Shown here in pieces: positions 55,173 through 64,000 of a stretch of 64,000 bases of DNA. Position 1 is the stretch's first letter. Every line of letters starts with the position of its first letter. The DNA comes from Aplidium turbinatum (taxonomy: Eukaryota; Chordata; Ascidiacea; Aplousobranchia; Polyclinidae). The translations under genes and the position numbers were made by a program. The notes under the pieces are model-generated. The model made no database searches and was not told where the DNA came from. It was given only the letters and a program-made list of their open reading frames with translations. Where the stretch lies: contig OU964922.1 in the NCBI GenBank assembly GCA_918807975.1, positions 18,278,329 to 18,342,328 on the forward strand, read 5' to 3'.

Positions 55173-55551
55173 AAGATACCGTACGTCAGTGAGGGCAGAC
55201 ATCTCCAGCATGGCGTTTACCTTAAGACCTTTGGAGATGCCCTGCCTGGGCAAAATGTGTCCGAGGTACTCTACCTGAAGTTGTGCAAACTTACACTTGT
55301 CTTTTCTACACCTCAAGCCTTTTGAGTGAAGTCGATCGAGGAGCCGTCTAAGATTCTGGAAATGCTCCTCAGCAGTAATGCCACTGACAAGAATGTCGTC
55401 TAAGTAGACTGCGACCCCTGGAAGGTCGGCTGTAAGGTCGTCCATGATCTTCTGAAATAACCTGGAGCAGAAGATATGTCAAAATGTAAAACATTTTGTA
55501 AATGTACGCTATGGTGAGTGCTTAATGCGAGTCGTTTTCGACTGTCAGGAC

Positions 55552-58145
55552 TAGAGATGTAAAAAAACGTTTTTTTTTTGTTTTTAAAAAAAACGACCTC
55601 GTTTTTTTTGTTTTTTATCATTTTTTGTTTTTTTATTCGTTTTTTTTGTTTTTTTTACCTATTTTGACACTAAATGTCACAATATGCAGCAATTAGGGTA
55701 AACTCATTGCAATAGCGTCTCTTTCAACAAACAAACAGTCTCATAACTCGTATAACTTATTTCAAATCAGACTATATGTCTGGTATATTGTTTCATTGCA
55801 ATTTTGTAGATCTCAAGTCTCAACACACAAGCCATAAAGATTTCTCATTGTCTCAAATAGTAGTAACAGTGTCCTATGGTTGGCACATCTCAAGTATTGT
55901 CCGTAATTTGGTTCAGCCCGTTGTTAAATGCAGTACCACAGTCGTGTACAGTTTCGAAGCCACCTTGGATTTTGGTTATTATGCATGTTAGGACCAGGTG
56001 GTCAGTGTCCTGTTTCTCTGCTTCACAAAGGCACTTTTGACCAGCACACCACACCTTTTCCAGTACAACGTCAAGAGGTTGTTCCAGTTGATGTGCATTT
56101 GGTGCAAACTTGATGAAAACCACGCAAGCGGTTCTCGAGTTATAAGTGAAATAACCTTAGCCGCTAGGTGACTTTATAGATAAAAAGCAATAGAAAAATG
56201 GCAATATCTCAAGAACCGCTCATCAAATTTGGATAATTTTTAGCTTTACCCCTTGTTTTCTGGGTGGGCTATCTGTTTATGAACATTAAAGCAAGTTTTG
56301 GCTACTACTTTTTGAGATAAAAAGAAATTAACTCGCTGTACTGTACTGCTCGCTGTACTAGTGACTGCTCACTACTGCTCAGCCTTGTGCTGAAAGCCGG
56401 GAAGAGCGCCCCTTTCTTCACAATGTCCTCTGCCCTGGCGCCTGCTGGTTTTGTTGGCTCTTTTCTTTCCACAAAGATAAGAGTTAAACTGACTGGTAAA
56501 GCGGTGGTCGAATACCTTTGTGGCAGAATTAGTGGTGCGATACTGACGAGCCCAGCCTCATGGACGAAACACGGTGTCTATCGCTGTCAATTCTTGCTAC
56601 AAATCGGCTGCCGAGAAACAACCTCTTGTCGTTACGCACCGATAAAGCCATGATGCGTAACTTCAAAAAAATATTTTTTTTGAATTGGGTAGAGGAAAGA
56701 TAGATGAAAAGTTTGGCAAAGCAGTGTAGTGCTAAAGTCCCAACTTTTAGCCCCAATCACATTTAAATGTATTGAAAGATGGAACATTTTGATGCTTTTT
56801 ATTTTCCCTGAAGAGGTTCAATACTCCTTTGTGATGTCATAGTCATGTTTGTTTTATCTTAATCACACCATTGTGCTGTCATACACTACACATGTTTAAA
56901 AGAAATATGGTTGCATTTAATCCATCCAATCTGAACTAGTTTGCAGGACTTTGAGACTTCTGCACTTTTTTGTTTTTGCCAAACTTTTTGTCAATCTTTG
57001 AGCTACCCAATAATTTTTTTTTTTTAAGTTACGCATCATGATTTTATCAGTGCGTAAAGACAAGAGGTTAATTTCTTTTTATCTCAAAAAGTAGTAGGCC
57101 TAGTTCCCAAATAAAATAAGTTTTCATCTTTGATGTTTGTTTTGTATTTTTATCCTGCATTGCGAGAATATGGGTAAAACTTTATACTTGTCTGGAAAAG
57201 TACTATGAAGCATTTATTCCTTATGTGAACACTGAGCAGTGCTGAAAAACTCCATTTTAAAGGGAAAATTTCTTCATTCAGGATTGGTAGTTACTAGCAA
57301 TAGCCTACAGTAGTCAACATGGGTGGTGGGCATTTGAAGGGAACATTAACCTAAACCTTTTATGAGAAATGCACGTACTTTTGACAGCTAAAAATATCAG
57401 TGATAAGATTTCTTGCATTATGTCACAAATGATCTGCAAGAAGCATCAATGACAAAGTGTCTAAGACCTTACAAGTTAGGCCTACAACACACGAAAAGAA
57501 TACTTCTGTTTCAACATTTATAAAACATATACATCGTTGTTAAGCTATCAGTTAAACATGTTTAAACAAGCTATTGGCAATAGCTTGCATTAGTAAATTA
57601 CCACAAACAAGGTAATGTGTGTTCTGAATAGTGCCATCTTGTTTTTGCCAAAATTTCGTCAACCCATTGTGTGTGTACAAGAATAACCAGTCCCGGTATA
57701 CTACAGTAACATCGTAGGCTAACTTCCATAAAAGGAAAAAGAGATTAACTCATCTACATTATGTCATGTATCAAATTGCATTAATTCAATGTTTGTCGGG
57801 TCTACTGCCACAAACATGCCTGAGAATGAAGAAGAAAGTGAAACAACGTAGGACTATGCAAAAAAACATATGCTGCTGCCAAGCACAAACACTCTTGTGC
57901 AAATTTCAGCACAACCATAAAATCATTTTTACTAGTTTAATGTTTTTCAAGAGCACTATAATGAAACTAACCTGCAAATTGTAAAAAATTTGCAACTTTT
58001 CCAGAAAAATATGAAAAAAAAACAAAAAATGCATGTTTCTTTTGGCCCAAGTTTTTTTTGAAAAAAAACACGTTTTTTTTTTTAAAAATACGGTTTGTTT
58101 TTTTTAAAAAAAAACGGTTCTTTTTTTTTTGCATTTACATCTCTA
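55552..58145. mobile_element. hAT-like element (TAGAGATGTAAA ends), 8-bp TSD
   Basis: Tips TAGAGATGTAAA and TTTACATCTCTA are inverted repeats followed by long T/A runs with ACGTTTTTT words. GTCAGGAC flanks both sides (55544-55551 and 58146-58153). It interrupts a Gypsy RT fossil. No recognisable transposase; a frame near 57830-57990 is AT-rich and unconvincing. The inside holds a second inverted repeat, about 56290-57110. Confidence 0.88.
56290..57110. repeat. Inverted repeat inside the hAT-like element
   Basis: GGCTACTACTTTTTGAGATA at 56304 is matched in inverse by TATCTCAAAAAGTAGTAGGC near 57083. CAACCTCTTGTCGTTACGCA ... GATGCGTAACTT near 56620-56660 is matched by AAGTTACGCATCATG ... GTGCGTAAAGACAAGAGG at 57028-57070. 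It is probably a nested foldback element. Confidence 0.7.
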
Positions 58146-58875
58146 GTCAGGACCAAGGCGAATCTGATTGTAGGCATTAGCCAAGTCTATCTTGCTGAAA
58201 CCATACCCACCACCCAATCATCTTGGTGACGTTGTTCTTATTCTTGGTAACGTTTTTCGTGTTCTTGGTGACGTTCTTCGTGTCTGGCAATTTGCTCCTT
58301 CGTCTGGCGTAGTTGGTTAGCTATTTGTTGTTGCAGAACTTCGATCAGTTTCTCCATGATTCTAAAATCCTGTAGAAATTCTGTAAGGATCCTGCCGGCG
58401 ACGCCAGAGAAACTATAGCCAAATTCAAAAAGAGGCTGTCGATTATTTTTGCTCTGAAGAAAATTTATCAATATCTCTTTGGTAGATCATTCATTTTAGT
58501 CACTGATCATAAACCATTGCTCAGTCTTTTTGGCCCGAGAAAATCGACACCTTCTTTGGCAGCAAATCGTTTGGCTCGTTGGGCACGGATAAAGTCTTCG
58601 ATGAAATGGAAAGTGCGGATGACATTGATATCGTCTGCGCTATCGATGCTTTGGATTTGCAGGTCCAGACCCCAAATGCTGCCTCACTACGTAAAGAATC
58701 TTCTAAAGATCCTTTCATTTCCACGGTAATGTGTTTTATTCATGAAGGATGGCTGGCCAAGTCTTCTCCACGAGACCCGGTCGAACCGTTTTGTAAGTAC
58801 GCAGACTCTCTTTCTAGTTACGGATGTCTACTTTACAGCTCCCGAGTGGTCATTCCGTCCAAACTTCGTCCTCAC

Positions 58876-59077
58876 CTGTTTTTTGTTTTTTTTCGGTCAT
58901 TTATCGGTCATTGTCCGATTTTTTAGCAAAATGTCCAAAAAAAATATACTCAATCCGGTCAAAATGTCCAAAAAAATATATAGTCAATTGACTATATATG
59001 ACCAAAATTGACCGAATTTTTTCAAGTCATTTCGCACAAATGACCGAAAAGTCTCAGCGAATAAAAAAAACCAGGAC
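58876..59077. repeat. AT-rich foldback MITE, copy inside Gypsy fossil
   Basis: Same sequence as 53228-53440, with the same ATATAGTCAATTGACTATAT centre. TCCTCAC flanks both sides (58869-58875 and 59078-59084), a 7-bp (perhaps 8-bp) direct repeat. Confidence 0.78.
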
Positions 59078-59722
59078 TCCTCACATTTTTCAGTTGCTTC
59101 ATGAGGGACATTTCGGCATTGAGAGAATGAAACAGTTGGCAAGAACGTCTGTTTACTGGACAAACATCGATCGAGACATAACGGAACTTTGTCACAAGTG
59201 TAGTAGGCTACCTATGGCGAGTACCAACCGCAATCTAAAACTCAGGTCCAATCATGGACGATTCCAGAAGCACCGTGGAGTTGCTTTTTCAAAATACCCA
59301 TGTATTCATGCTACTACTTCCTTATCGTCAACAACTACTATCAACCTGCTATAAGAAGATTTTGCTCATTTCGGCTATCCCCATACTATAGTTACTGGTA
59401 ATGCTACTACTTTTAAATCCACTGAATTCCAAACTTGCTGTAAGGAGAGGGGTATGGTACACATCACGGATGCCCCTTACCATAAAAAAACGAATGGTGT
59501 GGTGGAGCGCCTCATGTGTACATTCAAGCAAGCACTTTGCCAATCTTTCTCTACCCCCGAAACAGGCGTCTTGGAGTTCCTGCAGCAGTGTCAACGCCCC
59601 CCCCTCTCCGGGTGGCTACTCTCCAAGCCAATTACTCAACAATCGTCAGATTCGAACCAGTATTGACACGCTTCTCCCCACATCGTCTCAAGTGGTACCC
59701 AGACAAAACACTTGCAACACGG

Positions 59723-62700
59723 CGGAATGGCCCGTTTCGGCGAGTCCGATTCGGCGAGTCCGATTCGACTAGTCCGATTCGGCGAGTTCCCTATTCGGCG
59801 AGAGCCTTTTTCGGCGAGTGCCCTATTCGGCGAGTTTTTGAAATTTTTAAAAGGAAATTATCGGGTACCGTAGCCTAATTGCAATTGCCGTTTTTACATC
59901 GTTTTAACGTCGCTAAACGTTGAAATCGTGCAGAAAGGAATAAAAATAAAATGTTTGAACTATTAAATTAAAATTCGTCATGTCAGTTCAGTTATTTTTA
60001 TTTTTGACCATCATATCAAAAACAATACACGTCAACATAGCAAAGGTAGAAGCGACAATTCACGTCAACATAGCAAAGGTGTAGAAAAAGGTAGAAGCGA
60101 CAAAACGCGAACGTTAAAACGTGCTTGTGACCGAAGTAAGTTATTGAGTTGAAAGAAATTTGGCAAGGTTGCATCACCTTCAGAAAAATTTAACATATGA
60201 AGGAAAAATAAAACAAAGAAATTGTTACAAAAAAAATAATGTTTATGTCTATAAGTTAGTACTTTTGAATAGTTAAAATCATAGGCGCCTAACTATTTTT
60301 TTGGCCGTGGGGGCGAAAGCGTGTTTCATCAGCAGCAACGTAAATTCAGCGAAATGTCACGCAGATGGATGACGTAATTATGTCGTCACACTAGAATTGC
60401 TTTTATTGCCACACTCGGAGTTATCGCTACGTTCGACTTACTGTTAATTATTATAAACAAAGCTCGACCAAAACACATGCTGTGCGTCTGCGTTGGCTAG
60501 CGGTTGATGGACTGCGACTCTTTAAGCTAAGCGCAACATAAAGTTTAGCAACGAACTAGATTTATTAGCATGAAACAAGAGACGAAAAGGTTTACTAAAA
60601 GGTATACTGTAAATGGAATGAAAATACTAACTTGATCATATGCTTGAAAATATACCTGTTGAAAGCAAAATCATTCATGTTTACATCAATTCAACAGCAC
60701 GTCACCTTTAATAAATTTAAAAGTTGCTGACATCCGTAAACAGCCCTTGACAAATAGTTACAGAGAGACGTTTGATTAAGTTTTCGACTTGACATTGCTC
60801 CCTTTTCACTACAATATCGCAACTTATGGCTGACCACTGACCAGCTTTCAAGTTTCAATTCGCTGTAATACGCCCGTTTTCGTGTTGCAGATGAAACAAA
60901 AGATGCGCACATTCCCCGCCTTTGATCGGGTTTCTATGGCAACGGACGTGTGTGCGCCATGCAGTTTGCGCGAGTCCGTTGTTGTGTTGATTATTCCGCT
61001 TGTGCGACTGTGGGCAATGCGGTTTGTACCAGCCCTTGTTGCGTTGGTTAGTGGTAACCTCGGGCGAGACTTCAAGTTCATTTTCACAGCAACCGATTCA
61101 CTGCCGCAACAATTCTCTGCAGAGGTTTCGACTTTCGAAAGCGACAGCGAGCCTGTTTGCAAGCGCATTAAGTTAAACGCACGCTGCGTCAACGTAGCAA
61201 ATTATGTTGTTTTTGGGTGCATTCAACATCTGATGACATTGAATCGACTCAAAATGGTAGATTTTTGTTATGTCACAGGCAGCAAAATCAGTCATTTTTA
61301 CATTGATTCAACGTCTGCAGACGTTAAATCAACGTAAAAATGACAGATTTTTTTGTCTGGGGTGGGATTGTAGCATCGCTACTCGTTCTAGTGATTATTT
61401 ACTGCGAAGCTGTTGCGGTTTGCATTTAAAAATGTTTTCCTGCTGCCGATCGCTAGTTCATCTATTGTTTTATGTATCAATGCCGCATAAAAAGTTGCTC
61501 CCACGCGGAAATATGCGTGGGGAAGTATGATTAGTTTGGATCAACAAATGTGTGACCTACACTCCTACAGCTTAGATGGAAAGGAAATTATCGGGTAGGC
61601 TACCGTAGCCTAGTTATCCCGACCAGCAAAAATTTGTTCCAAGAACCCAGTTAGCCTAACAGTTCATTTTTACATTGTAGTAACAGAATGAAATGGCTAA
61701 CCAAATGTGTGGCCTATCGTTTTAACGTCGCTAAACGTTGAAATCGTGTAGAAAAGGGTGCTTTTGCTGACTAGGATACGTTGAAACTGAGAAACATTCA
61801 CAGAAGCCCTACGATACGTTGCATTTTTAAGATAATGTATTCAGACGTTGAATCAATGTACAAATAAAATGTTATGCTAAATGGGTTCTTGGAACAAATC
61901 GTAGGGCTTCTGTGAATGTTTCTCAGTTTCAAAGTATCCTAGTCAGCAAAAGCTCCCTTTTCTACACGATTTCAACGTTTAGCGACGTTAAAACGATAGG
62001 CCACACATTTGTTTAGCCTTTTCATTCTGTTACTACAAACAATGTAAAAATGAACTGTGTTCTTGGAACAATTTTTTGCTGGTCGGGATAACTAGGCTAC
62101 GGTACCCGATAATTTCCTTTCAATCCAAGCTGTAGGCCACACATTTGTTGGTCCAAACTAATCATTTTAACTATTTAAAAGTACTAACTTATAGACATAA
62201 ACATGATCTATTTTATTTTTTTTTTGTAACATTTTCTTTGTTTTATTTTTCCTTCATATCTTAAATTTTTCTGAAAGTGTTGCGACCGTGCCAAATTTCT
62301 TTCAACTCAAGAACTTACTTCGGTCACAAGCATGTTTTAACGTTCGCGTTTTGTCGCTTCTACCTTTTTCTACACCTTTGCTATGTTGACGTGTATTGTT
62401 TTTGATATCATGATCAGAAAGAAAAACAACTGAACTGACATGACGAATTCAAGCACGTTTTAACGTTCGCGTTTTGTCGCTTCTACCTTTGCTATGTTGA
62501 CGTGTATTGTTTTTCATATGATGGTCAGAAATAAAAACAACTGAACTGACATGACGAATTTTAATTTAATAGTTCAAACATTTTATTTTTATTCCTTTCT
62601 GCACGATTTCAACGTTTAGCGACGTTAAAACGATGTAAAAACGGCAATTATAATTAGGCTACGGTACCCGATAATTTCCTTTCAAAAATTTCAAAAACTC

Positions 62701-62809
62701 GCCGAATAGGGCACTCGCCGAAAAGGGCTCTCGCCGAATAGGGAACTCGCCGAATCGGACTAGTCGAATCGGACTCGCCGAATCGGACTCGCCGAATAGT
62801 AGCAGACCC
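59723..62809. mobile_element. MULE-like element (CGGAATGGCCC...GCAGACCC), 9-bp TSD, long foldback
   Basis: GCAACACGG flanks both sides (59714-59722 and 62810-62818). Unlike tips CGGAATGGCCCG and (inverted) GGGTCTGCTACT are followed by inverted arms of about 560-660 bp (59735-60279 and about 62160-62795), including GGCGAGTTCCCTATTCGG words, CGTCAACATAGCAAAGG and GTTTTAACGTCGCTAAACG. The middle (61530-62160) is a second palindromic stretch. A 1.25-kb block at 60280-61528 is absent from the corresponding place in the 24419-26474 copy. No transposase seen. Confidence 0.88.
60280..61528. mobile_element. Insertion in the MULE-like element (CATAGGCGCC start)
   Basis: The arm sequence AGTTAAAAT|GATTAGTTTGG, intact in the other arm near 62155-62180, is opened here by 1.25 kb beginning CATAGGCGCCTAAC and ending GGGGAAGTAT. 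The CATAGGCG tip resembles hAT tips, but no 8-bp duplication is visible. It contains an open frame at 60882-61337 (151 codons) with no recognisable domain, and a hairpin at 61280-61360. Confidence 0.55.
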
Positions 62810-63639
62810 GCAACACGGATGCCTCCAAAGATACAAAACGACATTTTAAACCAGGAGACCCCTGCTATGCGCTATCCTTTACTCCGAGACGGAGCCAGGA
62901 CCCTCGTTGGGTTCCAGCCGAAGTAATTAAGCGACAAGGCAGCCGAATCTTCCTGGTACGGCTATAGCCACATGGTCCGACGTGGAGGCGCCATATGAAC
63001 CAACTACATCCTCGTTAGTCGTTATGCATCATCAGAGGACCTGGAGCCTGGAAAAACTCCTATACCAACAGTCGACTCCTCCGCTGTTTCCTTCTCAGCT
63101 CGAACGGATTTGGACGAGACACCTACTGTACCTGAATTCGGGCCACACAATCCACGAAGGTCGAGCCGTCGCCTCAGACCTCCGGCTCGTTTCTGACTTT
63201 GAGTTTTATTAATTTGGTGTCCTGTTCGTATCTTTCTTTGTGTATAAAAATTATCGGGGAGGTGTTGTAGTCGCCATTTAATATACGTTGATATTATGTA
63301 ACTTGTGACCAGCGTCACTGCATAATCACATTCAGCGTTTTCTGGTACAGACGTTGGAATTGATTACCACTGCGCGTCGTAATCAATTAGCGTGCTGTAC
63401 CACGTTCTCAGTTGCATGACTTGCGTTTCTTTGTTGCTATATATTGCGTTACGGTACTTTGTACAATCAGTTAAGTGAGTATCAAGAGGTAGGCTAAATG
63501 AATTTTCACTTACTTGGTTTGCTATAATTTTTATACTACGTTTTGTATGTTGACAGTTTATTTGTCACTGCGACCTTACTTTATTTTTATTATAGGCTAT
63601 GTCTAAAAATACAACACTGGTATAATCTGCAGTATTACC

Positions 63640-63715
63640 ATCAAGCGCCTAATGAAATAGACTTTACTGGGAATAGAACCTAAATGACCGGGCGCCACAA
63701 TGCACCGTACCTAAA
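63640..63715. repeat. Partial copy of the GTCTTTTAGGCG foldback
   Basis: AGACTTTACTGGGAATAG ... GGGCGCCACAATGCACC matches 43765-43815 (GACTTTACTAGGAATAG ... GGGCGCCACACTGC). It ends where the next element begins. Confidence 0.6.
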
Positions 63716-64000
63716 TCAGGCCTCGAAACAATTTTTCCGGCGGCCAAACGTGTCTGACTGAAGCAATCTGTTTGGCAGCTAATCACAAGCACATGGCGGT
63801 CATCGGAACTTTGACACGCATCAATAATGATTTATCGCATTAATAAAGTGTGTTGTGATATCACTTACATCCTGCTTGTCGTCAGACATCAGCTGCTTGG
63901 TCAATCAATATTGTTAACAATTCAAGCATAGACAGACAGTGTGTATTCTGATTTAGCCTATCGGGTGCTTTGACTGAGCACTTTCCAATCCTTTGTGATT
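63716..64000. mobile_element. Start of a CAGGCCTCG-family element
   Basis: Begins CAGGCCTCGAAAC followed by TCCGGCGGCC, resembling the 5' ends at 27916 and 38500, then diverges. It runs to the window edge, so its far end cannot be checked. Confidence 0.5.

Larger units (their letters stand above)
55173..58215 (-). mobile_element. Ty3/Gypsy reverse-transcriptase fossil (- strand), broken
   Basis: Two minus-strand pieces of a Gypsy RT domain, 58146-58215 and 55173-55551, lie on either side of a hAT-like insertion (55552-58145). Only part of the RT remains, and no LTRs are attached. It is a broken fossil with several breaks. Its orientation is opposite to the Gypsy remains further right, so it may come from another copy or an inversion. 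Confidence 0.85.
58216..63640 (+). mobile_element. Ty3/Gypsy fossil (+ strand), broken, with insertions
   Basis: Parts recognisable on the + strand: RNase H region (about 58470-58600), the linker and integrase zinc-finger region (about 58640-59220), integrase core (about 59230-59700), a C-terminal chromatin- or GPY-like region (62810-63010) and a probable 3' LTR starting TGTTGTAGTCGCC at about 63263. Its 5' parts are missing. It has been split by a foldback MITE (58876-59077) and a 3.1-kb MULE-like element (59723-62809), and carries several other breaks. It is an old, dead copy. Confidence 0.85.

Noticed and set aside
55890-56123. Minus-strand frame with APNAHQLEQPLDV, slightly like a pogo LxPxxTHxLQPLDV motif
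   Set aside because: Only one weak motif, no flanking support; too little to call.
59723-59878. Arginine/serine-rich frames such as SPIRRVRFGES near MULE-like tips (also 62654-62844)
   Set aside because: Translation of the tip word repeats in several frames; no coding signal.
60882-61337. 151-codon frame as a host gene
   Set aside because: No domain, no splice sites, lies in an insertion within a non-autonomous element and overlaps a repeated hairpin.

Overview
This is an AT-rich window of animal nuclear DNA. Nearly everything in it is mobile-element sequence. The only host gene I can support is seen as two small exons on the + strand: 41862-41901 (ends in SEVLNEELLQ) and 54520-54624 (VEKHIEHVRSACQSTYKKL...). 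Both have correct splice sites and matching phase, and they match adjacent exons in the N-terminal BAR domain of the ARHGAP17/ARHGAP44/SH3BP1 (RICH/Nadrin) Rho-GAP family. The intron between them is 12.6 kb. Neighbouring exons were not found, so much or all of the window may be intronic. The element mix (BEL/Pao, Gypsy, RTE-like and CR1/L2-like LINEs, Kolobok, ISL2EU, piggyBac, several hAT, mariner-like and MULE-like families) suggests an invertebrate metazoan with a large, transposon-rich genome. I cannot name the phylum. Layout: 1-4566 holds a decayed ISL2EU element (2409-3900, AT target duplication). 4567-12415 is a whole-looking BEL/Pao element on the - strand with identical LTRs and a 5-bp target duplication. 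14076-15110 holds a pogo-like transposase tail split by a 9-bp-TSD foldback MITE. 15117-19996 is a long-TIR transposon carrying an unnamed, widely expanded protein family; its left TIR is split by a 1.75-kb hAT-type element. 20602-29442 is a nested stack: an outer ~100-bp-TIR element encodes a second unnamed family (YFSDGAASQYKN motif) and is broken by a LINE, a CAGGCCTCG-ended element and an inner long-TIR element. The inner element encodes a third unnamed family and is itself split by a MULE-like element. Part of this stack (25286-27230) is repeated in inverted orientation at 29697-36662. A 5-kb TA-flanked insertion, itself carrying an intact-looking 1011-aa LINE ORF, is present in the right arm only. 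37916-41700 is a TA-flanked GAGCTCGACC element with three later insertions, including a Kolobok-type element with a THAP domain. 42844-45393 is a hAT with transposase remains. 45530-49755 holds two LINE remnants, tail to tail. One of them is split by a 1.84-kb element (46891-48732) whose insertion gives a clean target duplication and whose protein matches the third unnamed family. 50062-52788 is a piggyBac transposase gene with at least two exons. 53219-54453 is another insertion. 55031-64000 holds Ty3/Gypsy fossils cut up by hAT-like, MULE-like and foldback insertions. The most interesting content is structural evidence (long TIRs, target duplications, empty sites) that three unnamed, widely expanded protein families are carried by DNA transposons, together with the reconstructible order of insertions.
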